From the NCBI GenBank assembly GCA_020348625.1, contig CP070752.1, positions 2,514,706 through 2,539,845 of the forward strand: a stretch of 25,140 nucleotides of DNA, written 5' to 3'. The notes below the pieces were generated by a model. The model saw only the letters and a list, made by a program, of their open reading frames with translations, made no database searches and was not told where the DNA came from. Within the stretch, counting starts at the first letter, position 1; each line of letters starts with the position of its first letter. This document shows, piece after piece, positions 1-8,590 of the stretch. The position numbers and the translations under genes are program-made. Source of the stretch: Deltaproteobacteria bacterium (GTDB lineage: Bacteria > Desulfobacterota > DSM-4660 > Desulfatiglandales > B25-G16).

Positions 1-38
1 AGGCTTTCCTTGTACTGCTCAGGTGTAATCAAACCCAT
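1..38 (-). CDS. Partial CDS, N-terminus only; 4-hydroxybutyryl-CoA dehydratase / 4-HPA 3-hydroxylase-like
   Basis: An ATG at 38-36 opens a reading frame that runs off the left edge, giving MGLITPEQYKES. A Shine-Dalgarno sequence AGAAAGGA lies about 8 bases upstream. The opening 'M-x-L-x-T-x-EQY-x-ES' is the pattern with which members of the 4-hydroxyphenylacetate 3-hydroxylase / 4-hydroxybutyryl-CoA dehydratase flavoprotein family often begin. Only twelve residues are visible, so the family call is recognition of an N-terminal signature, not a domain match. It lies 88 bases downstream of the FAD oxidoreductase on the same strand and could be its operon partner. A dehydratase of this family would fit a locus that handles acyl-CoA intermediates. 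It could be another protein with a similar N-terminus. Confidence 0.5.
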   Translation of the reverse strand, partial: MGLITPEQYKES

Positions 39-126
39 TGTATCGTTCCTTTCTCATGAAGATGATCGTTGCTGCATTCATAAGCTTCTCAGAAAGCTCG
101 AACCCTGCCTGAAGAAGTCAGTCCTT

Positions 127-1743
127 CTACCAACTTCTCCTTCTCGGGATTCCGCGGTGATAAGGCGGGAAGATCGCTTCCTCGAGATTGGTGCCCATCA
201 TAGCATCAACAGTCAAGGCCGCGCAAAGGCTGGCACCGTCAACGCCGCCACCCCATAGGCGTTTGCCGTATTGATCACCCACAAAATAGAGATTCTCAAC
301 CCATGGGCTCACCACATCGGGCCGTTCTGTTCCTACAGGCCTCCAGTCGCCATAAGCCCGGTCACACGGTGTCCAGATCCAGAACTCAACATCCTCTCTC
401 CAGGACGGAAAAAAGCGCTTGAACCAGGTTTCGCAGAACTCGGTGAGCCGCTTGACCTTCTCGGGATTGCGCATCTCATATCCCAGGAGGGGCATTGAAA
501 AGCAGAAATCCCTCTTTCCCTCCTGGGCTCTCCGCGGCTTGCCGCAGATGCTCGGGCGGGCAATGCTATCTCCGGCACTGGATACCATATTCCACATGAC
601 AACGTCCATGGCGCCACCCTCAAACCCCTCTTCCTTCCTGATACAACCTGGCATATAGATAAAGCTTCGCTCCTCAATCCCCTTTTCTTCCCAAACGTTC
701 CTCTTAAGGCCGATCATGGCTGACAGAAGGCCCGGGTTCCAGAACCTCTGAATCGTGCCGATCCACTCTTGATCGAAATGACGGGGATGGATCACGCTGT
801 GAATCATCTTCGGCGGCACATTACAGATGATTTTATCGGCCCAAATCGTCTCAAAGCCCCTCTTTGTCCTGACAATGACGCCCTTAACTCGTTCCCGTTC
901 GATGATGGTGTGTTCTACAGGGCAGCTCCTCCTCACCTCACCGCCGTTCGCGTTGAGACACTCCTCCATCGCTAAGGGGATAGCGGTAATGCCCGGCTGT
1001 GATATGGTTCCCACAGACCCGCTGACCAGGTTCATCTTGATATCCCGGGCAATAGCCTGGTATCCGAGGAAATCTCCTGCAGGGGTAATGGCCGGGACAT
1101 TATTGGCTGTCTGAGAACCTGCCAGGTTCTTGATATAGTCGTATGCCTCCGGATGCATGTCCCGCTCCTCAAGCCAGTCCTGAAGTGAAACCTTCATGAG
1201 CCTCGGCAACGCCGCCAACTCGGTCGTTGCCATGTCACGGAGCTGATTCATGGTAGCGGTGAATCCCTCATCAGACATCCAGGGGTAGCGCTCGCCTTTT
1301 CCTACCTGGTAGGCCTTGTTCTTGAAATAGTCGACGATGGCAAAACCGGTGTTGACCGGGATATCAACGGGCACGCCCAAGTAATCGAGCAAGCATCGAG
1401 CCCTTGATTTGTTTCCCCAGAAAAGCCCGTGACCGCTGTCCATGGTGTAGCCGTCGAACAATCCTTTTGCAAAGATCTCTTCAAGGGTGGGCGTTTCAGG
1501 GGCAGTAAATGCCCAGGTGCTGTTCATCTCCCAGCACTGCTTGAACCCGTTTACATCGACCTCTTGGCCATCAACCGTCATCTTGTCGCCTTTACCGACA
1601 AACGAAAGCGTTCTTCCCCCGATAAACGGTGACTTTTCCAATACGAGCACCTTCTGGTTAAAGTCCTTTGCCAGCAACGCAGCAGAGCCCATACCACCCA
1701 CTCCTGACCCGATGACGATCACGTCGTAATTCTTGCTTGCCAT
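127..1743 (-). CDS. FAD-dependent phytoene desaturase-like oxidoreductase
   Basis: A 538-residue flavoprotein of the NAD(P)/FAD-dependent amine-oxidase / phytoene-desaturase superfamily. The N-terminus holds the dinucleotide-binding beta-alpha-beta motif GSGVGG at residues 12-17, followed by the acidic 'VLVLEKS' strand and the 'GGRT' motif typical of this superfamily. The C-terminus has the second FAD signature 'LYFVGDQYG...GGGVDGA'. The start is secured by AAGGAGGAG seven bases before the ATG. No signal peptide or membrane segment is seen, so it is probably cytoplasmic. The substrate is unknown; this superfamily includes carotenoid desaturases, retinol saturases and many uncharacterised anaerobic enzymes. 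It is preceded by a well-placed -24/-12 promoter and diverges from the sigma-54 activator at 2100, suggesting that activator controls it. No carotenoid genes are nearby, so a carotenoid role is not supported. Confidence 0.85.
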   Translation of the reverse strand: MASKNYDVIVIGSGVGGMGSAALLAKDFNQKVLVLEKSPFIGGRTLSFVGKGDKMTVDGQEVDVNGFKQCWEMNSTWAFTAPETPTLEEIFAKGLFDGYTMDSGHGLFWGNKSRARCLLDYLGVPVDIPVNTGFAIVDYFKNKAYQVGKGERYPWMSDEGFTATMNQLRDMATTELAALPRLMKVSLQDWLEERDMHPEAYDYIKNLAGSQTANNVPAITPAGDFLGYQAIARDIKMNLVSGSVGTISQPGITAIPLAMEECLNANGGEVRRSCPVEHTIIERERVKGVIVRTKRGFETIWADKIICNVPPKMIHSVIHPRHFDQEWIGTIQRFWNPGLLSAMIGLKRNVWEEKGIEERSFIYMPGCIRKEEGFEGGAMDVVMWNMVSSAGDSIARPSICGKPRRAQEGKRDFCFSMPLLGYEMRNPEKVKRLTEFCETWFKRFFPSWREDVEFWIWTPCDRAYGDWRPVGTERPDVVSPWVENLYFVGDQYGKRLWGGGVDGASLCAALTVDAMMGTNLEEAIFPPYHRGIPRRRSW

Positions 1744-1832
1744 TTCAACTCCTCCTTGTGGGTTTCAGAATTATCTCTATGATTCAGAGGCAGTATACGA
1801 GGCGAGACAAATATCCCTCTCTTGAGCTTTTG

Positions 1833-1848
1833 TGCAAGATGGGTGCCG
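1833..1848 (-). promoter_or_regulatory. Sigma-54 (-24/-12) promoter of the FAD oxidoreductase
   Basis: On the minus strand this reads CGGCAC-CCATC-TTGCA. The invariant GG and GC are exactly 12 bases apart, as sigma-54 requires, and only the first T of the TGGCAC consensus is missing. Transcription would start near 1821, giving a leader of about 80 bases before the ATG at 1743. A sigma-54 activator gene starts 250 bases away on the other strand. Confidence 0.75.
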
Positions 1849-1952
1849 AGAGCCCTCGAATCAAATAAGGCATGCATTTCCAATATATTAGCGATGGATT
1901 GTAGGTAAGCATCAGTCTATTCGCACCATATTTTGTTTCTGACAATCCAAAT

Positions 1953-1966
1953 GTTGTGCACACAAC
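1953..1966. promoter_or_regulatory. Inverted repeat, candidate activator binding site
   Basis: GTTGTG-CA-CACAAC is a perfect 6-bp inverted repeat with a 2-base centre. Its centre is about 138 bases upstream of the predicted start of the sigma-54 promoter at 1833-1848, a usual place for an enhancer site. It also touches the -35 box of the activator's own candidate promoter. Binding by the Fis-type HTH of the adjacent regulator is an inference. Confidence 0.45.
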
Positions 1967-1995
1967 TTGACATTTCCTCCAATTAGGGCTAGACA
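1967..1995 (+). promoter_or_regulatory. Candidate sigma-70 promoter of the sigma-54 activator gene
   Basis: A perfect TTGACA (1967-1972) is followed after 17 bases by TAGACA (1990-1995), a weak -10 with three of six consensus bases. It reads toward the activator gene at 2100 and would leave a leader of about 100 bases. The perfect -35 and correct spacing support it; the poor -10 suggests a weak or activated promoter. Confidence 0.4.
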
Positions 1996-2099
1996 TTATC
2001 TGTTCTATGCCTCGACCGTGGAATTCCTGTCCGATTCAGATAGCGGTGACCTCATGAGCCTGCACGGGTGCAGAGTATTGCTGGGAGGTGATTCCAGGC

Positions 2100-5000
2100 A
2101 TGTATGCAAACGCTTACCATAATAACTCCCTTGACCACGAGCAAACCCTCATCGTTGCCTCTCTTTTCAAGGGCGTCTTCTCCATTGATTGGCTCATGGA
2201 TTTGCTGAACGAAAAAAAGCCATCCCAACTGCTTGCACAATTGGAAGGTGCAGTACGGGAAGGGTGGCTCATTAAAAAAGACCCCGGATATTACTCCTTC
2301 AAGGATTTCAAAAAACAGGAACAATGCAGAGCCTTGCTTTCTCAAGAAGCTGAGCGGCAACTGCATCGACGTATTGCCGATATTCTAATGTCAGAATTGC
2401 CGGACGACGAACAGAAGGCACATGCCCTCGCACACCATCTTATCCACGTTACCAACGATACGGAAAGATGTCGGCATTTAGTAAAGGCAGGCGACCTTCA
2501 CCTGAGGGCCTTTCGAACAGAAGATGCACTCCAGTGTTACAGTAAGGTCCTAGATGATCTCTCCTGCCTTTATGGTGAAGAGGAGGATCTCCTGTTCAGC
2601 CAAACTGCAATCAAATACTCAAAGATCTCCACTGCTCGGCATGACACGACAAGGGTGCTCTCCATACTTGACTCGGCGCTGGAACGTGCCAAAAGGCGGG
2701 ATATGCATCGGCTTCAGGCCCTCTTAAAAATGCATATGGCAAAGAACGAGTGGCTCAGATCGCGCTATCGCAGCGCTCTGCACTATTTCGAGGAGGGATG
2801 GGCATTAGCGATGGAATTAAACGACCCGAAACTGTTGCTCTCCGCCACGACATTCAGCACCTTCTTTCTCTTCTGGCAGGGCCGTTTCCGGGATGCAGTC
2901 CGCATGTATGAAAAAACCGTGCCGGACATCGAAAAATACCCTCAAGGTGGTTTCCCCCTCCTCGCTGTCATGACCGTAGGTTATTGTTACGCACAGATTG
3001 GACAGGTTACCCAAGGCTTGGGAATGCTGGATGCTATCCGGACCAGGTGTCTTGAAAAGGGAGACCTGTACATAGCCTCTTATGCAGGAGGGAACATAGG
3101 AAGCATTTTGCTGGACATCGGACGAATGGAAGATTCCATCCGGTTTCTTGAAGCCTCGGCAAAAGAGGCTCGAAACGCCCATAATGACTGGGTCTGGATT
3201 ACCGTAAAGATAATTTTGGCCTATGCAAGCTATCTCAAGGGAGCAAAGAAACAATCCGGCAAATACCTTGGTGAGTTTCTTCAGCAGAGCCGAACGGTTC
3301 AGGCTACGGTCCACATGTATCCGTATTTGATGGAACTTTTTCTGGCCATGAAAAAGGGTGAAATCGACCGGATAGAGGGGCTCTCTTTTGAGAAGTATAT
3401 ACAGGGTATGGTCAAGGGAAAGAACATCTTCCTGAAGGGCGTTGCATACCGGTTCCAAGCGATCCTCAAAGAAATGGAAGGGCTTCCCTTTGAAAGTGTC
3501 GCGCACTCACTTAAAAAGTCCATAAGGTGGCTTGAGGAATCCGGCCATCAGATTGAGCTTTCAAAATCAAGACTGGCGCTCGCACAACGATACCTGGCTG
3601 TCGGGGAGGAAGCCAAGGCAAAAGAACTAGCGTTCATCGCCTCCCAGGCCCTTGCCTCCTTAAATGAGGCCCTCATCCCTGGTGACATCAGGGCCCTCAT
3701 CAAAGATCGGCCGGCCGGTGAAAACCTCCTCAAGGAGATCCTCAAATTGGGGCAGGAGGTGGTTACCATCCGCGATCACAAAGATCTGGTCCAGGGCATT
3801 ATATCCACGGTAAACAGAATCACCGGGGCGGAGAGAGGTGCCATCTTTCTGCTGGAAGACCACACAAATCCGCCGAGGCTCCTTTTGCGGGCCTCAAAGA
3901 CGCTGACCTCAGACCAGATCAAACATGCAAGTTTTGCGTCCTCCATGGAAATGATCGAAGAGGTAGCCCAGGCAGGGAAAGGCCGCATACTCGGTATCGA
4001 TCCCCAGAATACCCGGGAAGGCCTCGATAGGGAGTTCATCCGCTCTCGGATTTGCGTTCCCATGATCCTGAGAGGCACAACTGTGGGCGTGCTCTACCAC
4101 GACAACCGGCTCTTGAGCAGTGCCTTCAAGGAATCAGACCTGGAACTCTTGTCCTATTTCGCTGCGCTGGCTGCCTTTGCTCTTGACAATGCCAGGGCGT
4201 ATGAAGAGATCAATAGGCTGAATCGAAATCTGAACGAAGAAAATCTCTATTACAAAGAGGAGCATCTTGAGAACCTCCATTTTGAGGACATTGTAGGCGA
4301 AAGTCCTGCGATCAGGAGCGTGTTTGCCCAAATAGATCAGGTTACCGAAACCGATGCTACCGTCATGATCATCGGGGAAACAGGCGTCGGCAAAGAGCTG
4401 GTGGCACGGGCGATCCACCGAAACAGCCCCCGTCGAGATAAACCCTTCATCAGGGTCCACTGCAGTTCTCTGCCTGAAAGCCTTATCCCAAGCGAGCTTT
4501 TCGGACACGAAAAGGGTGCCTTTACCGGGGCTGTTCGCCGTAGAATCGGAAGGTTTGAACTAGCTAACGGAGGCACTCTCTTCTTAGACGAAATCGGTGA
4601 TCTCAGCCTTGATATCCAGGTCCGACTCCTAAGGGTGCTTCAGACACAGGAATTTGAACGGGTAGGAGGCAGTGAGACGCTCCGCTCCGATTTCAGACTT
4701 GTCGTTGCAACCAATCGGGACCTGGAAAAGGAGGTTAAGAACGAGAAGTTCCGTGCCGACCTCTACTATCGACTCGCCGTGTTTCCCATTTATGTGCCGC
4801 CTTTAAGGGAAAGAAACGAGGATATTCCTCTGCTGGCTCATTACTTCCTCAAGATATACTCGAAAAAGAGGGGGAAGACATTTTCGGGAATACCTGACAC
4901 AGAGATGGAAAAACTTCTTCAATACGATTGGCCCGGCAACGTGCGGGAGTTGGAAAACATCATTGAAAGAGGCACCATTCTGAATTCAGGCCCCCTATTC

Positions 5001-5222
5001 AAGATACCGGAGCTTCGGACAGAACAACATGAAGCTCCTGCGCCCGGAGGCGGAGTAACGCTCAGGGATAACGAACGCAGGCACATTCTCTGGGCACTTC
5101 AAAAGACCGGCTGGAAGGTGAGGGGAACGGGAGGTGCAGCGGAAATCTTGGAGATTCCCCCGTCCACCTTGGCCTTCCGAATGAAGAAGCTGGGTATTCA
5201 AAGGCCCGCCAAATCCGCCTAA
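2100..5222 (+). CDS. Sigma-54-dependent transcriptional activator with TPR and GAF sensor regions
   Basis: A 1040-residue bacterial enhancer-binding protein. Residues about 1-100 resemble the winged-helix segment that follows the NTPase in STAND/AfsR-like proteins ('F..DWL..LL', 'LHRRIADIL'). Residues about 110-500 are helical repeats of TPR type. About 543-700 is a GAF domain ('[12 protein letters not shown]'). The AAA+ domain starts near 727 with '[10 protein letters not shown]', has Walker A GETGVGKE near 758, the sigma-54 contact loop GAFTGA near 805, and Walker B '[10 protein letters not shown]' near 825. A Fis-type HTH occupies roughly 985-1035. There is no receiver domain, so control is probably by a small ligand or protein partner through TPR/GAF. 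The ATG at 2100 is chosen because GGAGGTGA ends 8 bases before it; a GTG at 2088 lies inside that Shine-Dalgarno sequence. It diverges from the FAD oxidoreductase and is the obvious regulator for sigma-54 promoters in this window. Confidence 0.93.
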   Translation: MYANAYHNNSLDHEQTLIVASLFKGVFSIDWLMDLLNEKKPSQLLAQLEGAVREGWLIKKDPGYYSFKDFKKQEQCRALLSQEAERQLHRRIADILMSELPDDEQKAHALAHHLIHVTNDTERCRHLVKAGDLHLRAFRTEDALQCYSKVLDDLSCLYGEEEDLLFSQTAIKYSKISTARHDTTRVLSILDSALERAKRRDMHRLQALLKMHMAKNEWLRSRYRSALHYFEEGWALAMELNDPKLLLSATTFSTFFLFWQGRFRDAVRMYEKTVPDIEKYPQGGFPLLAVMTVGYCYAQIGQVTQGLGMLDAIRTRCLEKGDLYIASYAGGNIGSILLDIGRMEDSIRFLEASAKEARNAHNDWVWITVKIILAYASYLKGAKKQSGKYLGEFLQQSRTVQATVHMYPYLMELFLAMKKGEIDRIEGLSFEKYIQGMVKGKNIFLKGVAYRFQAILKEMEGLPFESVAHSLKKSIRWLEESGHQIELSKSRLALAQRYLAVGEEAKAKELAFIASQALASLNEALIPGDIRALIKDRPAGENLLKEILKLGQEVVTIRDHKDLVQGIISTVNRITGAERGAIFLLEDHTNPPRLLLRASKTLTSDQIKHASFASSMEMIEEVAQAGKGRILGIDPQNTREGLDREFIRSRICVPMILRGTTVGVLYHDNRLLSSAFKESDLELLSYFAALAAFALDNARAYEEINRLNRNLNEENLYYKEEHLENLHFEDIVGESPAIRSVFAQIDQVTETDATVMIIGETGVGKELVARAIHRNSPRRDKPFIRVHCSSLPESLIPSELFGHEKGAFTGAVRRRIGRFELANGGTLFLDEIGDLSLDIQVRLLRVLQTQEFERVGGSETLRSDFRLVVATNRDLEKEVKNEKFRADLYYRLAVFPIYVPPLRERNEDIPLLAHYFLKIYSKKRGKTFSGIPDTEMEKLLQYDWPGNVRELENIIERGTILNSGPLFKIPELRTEQHEAPAPGGGVTLRDNERRHILWALQKTGWKVRGTGGAAEILEIPPSTLAFRMKKLGIQRPAKSA

Positions 5223-5289
5223 AACCAACGTGAAATCGGAGGAGGTTGAAACCCGCTATCCGTGTCTGTCTGCAGTTACACAACTCAGG

Positions 5290-7299
5290 CTATCGTGCCC
5301 CATAGAAGGGTTTGCCAAACATCTGTTGGCTCAGCCCGATCAGATCCGCCCATTTCATGGGCCCGCCCTTGTCGGCGGGAAATCCGGTTCCCCAGATCAT
5401 TCCGATGTCGATCATCCTCGGATCGCCGACTATCTCGCGGTCGAGGAGATCCTTTCCCACGGTTACCATCTCGGTCAGAACTTCTCTATGCATTTCCTCG
5501 GCCGTCATCTCCTGCTTTTTCTTAAGCGAGATCAAGGGAAGGACCTCCGGATCAACCCCGCCGTCCTTCAAGAAAAACCCTTTCCCCGACTTTTTGAGAC
5601 CAAGGCGTCCCGAGTCAACTATTTGCTTCAGGGTTTCCTGCTCAAGCCCCTTTCCAACGATAACGTGATAACAAATGTCAATTCCCACCTCATCGATAAG
5701 CCGTATGGGGCCCACGGGCATTCCGAACTGCACGAATGCTTTGTCTATCTGTTCAATCGGATTGCCCTTCTCCAGAAATTCGAGAGCGCTCATGAAGTAA
5801 GGAAAAAGCACTGCATTTACCACAAATCCCGGATTGTCTCTACATACGATGGGCCGCTTCCGAATGGAGGCCGCAAAGTGAAGCAGGTTATCAACCGTAT
5901 CCTGGTTCGTGCTATCGGCCCTAATGATCTCAACCAACTGCATCAGCCACACGGGCGAAAAGAAATGGGCACCGCCAAATCGTTCCGGGTGAGCAACATA
6001 CTTGGACATGGCGTTGAGGGGTAGAGACGATGTATTACTTGCCAAAATACAGTCGTCTCTGATAACCTCACAAAGCTCTCGATAAACCTGGGCCTTTACC
6101 TTCAGATCCTCGAATACGGCCTCGATAACGAGATCCGCATCCCTGAACTCATCGCTGTACTCAGCAGTAACCCCCAGGCGATTCATCAGGTCATCGACGG
6201 GATACTTGAGTTTCTTCTTTTCCGCCATGCCGTCGAGTATCTTTCGAACAAGCCCCGTGCCCGGTTCAAGGGCATCGGGCAGATCCTTGACAATGACGGG
6301 AACCTGGGTATTCCTGAGGATATCGATGGCAATCCCACGACCCATGGTTCCAAAACCCAGTATGGCAATCTTATTGAGCGCTTTTGGTTCAAAGCCCTTG
6401 CTCATGAGAGATTTCGGTTTATCGCTCATTGTCTTCAGAAAAAATGTGTGGATGCTTCCCTTGGCCTCGTTTGAAAGTACCGCCTTTACGAAGTTGGTCT
6501 TCTCAATCTCCAGACCCTCTTCCAAAGAGACTTTTACACCATCCCTGATTGAGGCAAGGGCAAGCATCAGACCGGGTAGTTCCCTTCCCCGCGTGGCCTT
6601 GAGGACATCCTCCCGGGCTGTACGGGCAACCTCATCGATCTGAGAAAAATCCTGATCCGCCCTCTTGAGTGTAACCTTCCCAGCCATAATTCCTGCCAGA
6701 AAATCAGTTGCCTCGGTAAGCAGATCCTGGTCTGCCGAAACCAGCCGATCGATAATTCCCAACTCAAGGGCCTGGGACGCCTGCAAAACCGTGCCCTTTA
6801 ATATGAGATCCAGGGCCTTATACCCTATCAAACGAGGCAATCGCTGCATGCCACCCCCTCCGGGGAAGATCCCCAGAGTGCATTCGGGAAGACCGATGAC
6901 CGTGGTCTTTGTCTCCTTGGCAATCCTCCCGGTGCATGCCAGAGCGAATTCCAAGCCGCCTCCCAAACAGTGGCCTTCAATGGCTGCCAGTGTGGGATAA
7001 GGCAACGCCTCCAATCTCTTAAACATCCCATGAAACACATCCAGGACCCTAACGGTCTCCACCTCATCGTTCATCTGGTCCAACATGTTCAGGTTAGCCC
7101 CGGCGTGGAAGTTGCCGCGCTTTCCCGAAATAAATACCGCACCTTTGATCTCCTTAGCCTTCTCCAAGTCCTCTATAAGGGCGGAAAACTCGTCGATAGC
7201 CTCAGGGGTCCATGTATTCATGGCCTCTTTTGCTACATCAAAGCTTATGATTCCAAAGTCTCCCTGTTTCCCGAATTGGAAGATTGTTCCATAGCTCAT
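5290..7299 (-). CDS. Enoyl-CoA hydratase / 3-hydroxyacyl-CoA dehydrogenase fusion (FadB/FadJ domain order)
   Basis: A 669-residue bifunctional beta-oxidation enzyme: hydratase first, dehydrogenase second. The hydratase half (about 1-200) has oxyanion-hole segments 'FHAGANL' and 'HCLGGGLEFAL' and both catalytic glutamates, E117 and E139, nearly at the positions known for E. coli FadB. The dehydrogenase half has the NAD motif GFGTMG at 315-320 and the catalytic histidine H445 in 'AHFFSPV'. It is somewhat shorter than FadB/FadJ (about 715-730 residues). The start has GGGAGGGGG six bases upstream. It is the last gene of the minus-strand transporter operon, 64 bases after the STAS-like gene, and converges with the sigma-54 activator (67-base gap). 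It would hydrate and oxidise the enoyl-CoA formed from the imported and activated acid. Chain-length preference cannot be read. Confidence 0.92.
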   Translation of the reverse strand: MSYGTIFQFGKQGDFGIISFDVAKEAMNTWTPEAIDEFSALIEDLEKAKEIKGAVFISGKRGNFHAGANLNMLDQMNDEVETVRVLDVFHGMFKRLEALPYPTLAAIEGHCLGGGLEFALACTGRIAKETKTTVIGLPECTLGIFPGGGGMQRLPRLIGYKALDLILKGTVLQASQALELGIIDRLVSADQDLLTEATDFLAGIMAGKVTLKRADQDFSQIDEVARTAREDVLKATRGRELPGLMLALASIRDGVKVSLEEGLEIEKTNFVKAVLSNEAKGSIHTFFLKTMSDKPKSLMSKGFEPKALNKIAILGFGTMGRGIAIDILRNTQVPVIVKDLPDALEPGTGLVRKILDGMAEKKKLKYPVDDLMNRLGVTAEYSDEFRDADLVIEAVFEDLKVKAQVYRELCEVIRDDCILASNTSSLPLNAMSKYVAHPERFGGAHFFSPVWLMQLVEIIRADSTNQDTVDNLLHFAASIRKRPIVCRDNPGFVVNAVLFPYFMSALEFLEKGNPIEQIDKAFVQFGMPVGPIRLIDEVGIDICYHVIVGKGLEQETLKQIVDSGRLGLKKSGKGFFLKDGGVDPEVLPLISLKKKQEMTAEEMHREVLTEMVTVGKDLLDREIVGDPRMIDIGMIWGTGFPADKGGPMKWADLIGLSQQMFGKPFYGAR

Positions 7300-7363
7300 C
7301 CTGTACCCCCTCCCTTAAGCAAATAAGCCCGTATCGTATCGTTCGAATCCTGTGCGTCTGATG

Positions 7364-7618
7364 TCATTGACTTTGCTCCAGTTTTACGAATTCCGGAAGG
7401 TTAGCAATGCTGACCCTGTCGTGTATTCCGTGCAGAAACCGCCTGCCCTCTCTTGTGATATGAACGACCCCTTCGAGGTTCAAGAGCACCTTTCTCTCTT
7501 CACATAGATGGCGATCGCACACTCCCCTCAAGATGGGAATGGTTCCTTGATCCAGCACTCCATCCACTACAATAGCGATGGTGTTCCCATCCAAGAAATC
7601 CTCTTTAATATGGATCAT
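7364..7618 (-). CDS. Small STAS-domain-like protein
   Basis: An 84-residue protein. The pattern 'IAIVVDGVLDQGTIPILRGVCD' (shown in part: VVDGVLDQ) followed by 'RKVLLNLEGVVHITREGRRFL' matches the strand-helix-strand outline of STAS (SpoIIAA-like anti-sigma antagonist) domains, where the second segment normally reads 'vvlDLsgvtfiDSsGl'. Here the D-S-S-G stretch is I54-T55-R56-E57-G58, so the serine that kinases phosphorylate is absent and a glutamate precedes the glycine. The ATG at 7618 is preferred over one at 7642 because GGGGGAG lies 8 bases before it. The gene sits between LivH (73 bases upstream) and the hydratase-dehydrogenase fusion (64 bases downstream) in the same operon. A switch or scaffold role is conceivable but unproven; the STAS call itself is by eye. 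Confidence 0.6.
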   Translation of the reverse strand: MIHIKEDFLDGNTIAIVVDGVLDQGTIPILRGVCDRHLCEERKVLLNLEGVVHITREGRRFLHGIHDRVSIANLPEFVKLEQSQ

Positions 7619-7691
7619 CCGAACATCTCCCCCGTTATACAAGAGTAAAGTGGCGTCGGCACACGGTGCTCTGACCCGTTTTCATGAGCCC

Positions 7692-8573
7692 TTATACCCT
7701 CTCCTTGAATTCAGTTCCCAGGAGACCTTCCGGCTTAACCAGGAGCACCAAGATGATGATCAGAAAGGCCACCGTATTCTTAAACTCAAGGGCCATATAT
7801 CCACCTGTCAGGCTCTCTGCTACCCCTATGATGAGGCCCCCTACGATAGCTCCTGGTAGGCTGTTGAGGCCACCAAGAATGGCTCCAGCAAAGCCTTTCA
7901 AGAATGGCTCCAACATAAAAAATGGGTCGAGCAGGAGTGCTGGTGCCAAGAATAACCCTGCCAAAACACCCAAAAACGCTGCCAAACCCCACGCAAGGGC
8001 CAAGATCCTGCGTGTCGGAATGGCGAGTGTCTGGGCAGCAGGAAGATTCTCCGAGGTAGCCCTCATTGCAAGCCCAATACGAGTTCGCTGGATCAAAAGA
8101 TAGAAAAGAACACTGCCTATGATTCCCACAGCCAAGGTTCCGAGACTCAATTCATTGAGATAGACCGGCCCGACTTTCCAGACATTGGCATCTGAAAGGG
8201 GAAAATCCATTACCTTGGAATCCGTTCCCCATATTGAGACTATAGCGCCTTGAAAGATCATGCCAAGCCCGACAGTCAACGTAATCTGCCCTAACAGGGT
8301 GGCCTCCCTCCGTTGGGCAGGAATGATAATCGAAAAGTAGAAGAGTACGGCCAAAAGACCGCCAAAAAGAAGGCTCCCTATGAAGGCCACGTAAAAGGGA
8401 AGTCGAAACGAAAGCAGGGTAAAGGCGAAAAAGGTGCCCATGGTGGCCATATCGCCGTGGGCGAAGTTCAAGATCCGGGTTGAGCGATAAATGAGCACAA
8501 TACCCAAGGCCACCAGCACATACAGACTGCCCATGGATAAGCCGGCAATCACGTATTGTAAGAAGTTCGACAT
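7692..8573 (-). CDS. livH: LivH-type ABC transporter permease
   Basis: A 293-residue, very hydrophobic multi-pass inner-membrane protein. The N-terminal segment 'GLSMGSLYVLVALGIVLIYRSTRILNFAHGDMA' (key part: NFAHGD) is the hallmark of LivH-family permeases of branched-chain amino acid type importers. The conserved cytoplasmic loop 'GLAMRATSEN...LAIPTRRI' and the late 'AILGGLNSLPGAIVGG' segment are also present. The ATG at 8573 is preferred because GAGGA lies upstream and it starts 17 bases after the LivM stop; an upstream in-frame start at 8606 would overlap livM. With LivM it should form the channel. In this operon the substrate is more likely an organic acid than an amino acid, since an acyl-CoA ligase is embedded with it. 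Confidence 0.92.
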   Translation of the reverse strand: MSNFLQYVIAGLSMGSLYVLVALGIVLIYRSTRILNFAHGDMATMGTFFAFTLLSFRLPFYVAFIGSLLFGGLLAVLFYFSIIIPAQRREATLLGQITLTVGLGMIFQGAIVSIWGTDSKVMDFPLSDANVWKVGPVYLNELSLGTLAVGIIGSVLFYLLIQRTRIGLAMRATSENLPAAQTLAIPTRRILALAWGLAAFLGVLAGLFLAPALLLDPFFMLEPFLKGFAGAILGGLNSLPGAIVGGLIIGVAESLTGGYMALEFKNTVAFLIIILVLLVKPEGLLGTEFKERV

Positions 8574-8590
8574 GGATAGTGTTTCCTCGT

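Noticed and set aside
2817..3506. 229-codon open frame on minus
   Set aside because: Lies wholly antisense to the TPR region of the sigma-54 activator and has no recognisable motif.
5230..6024. 264-codon open frame on plus
   Set aside because: It is antisense to the hydratase/dehydrogenase fusion, whose motifs are intact; the translation has no domain signature.
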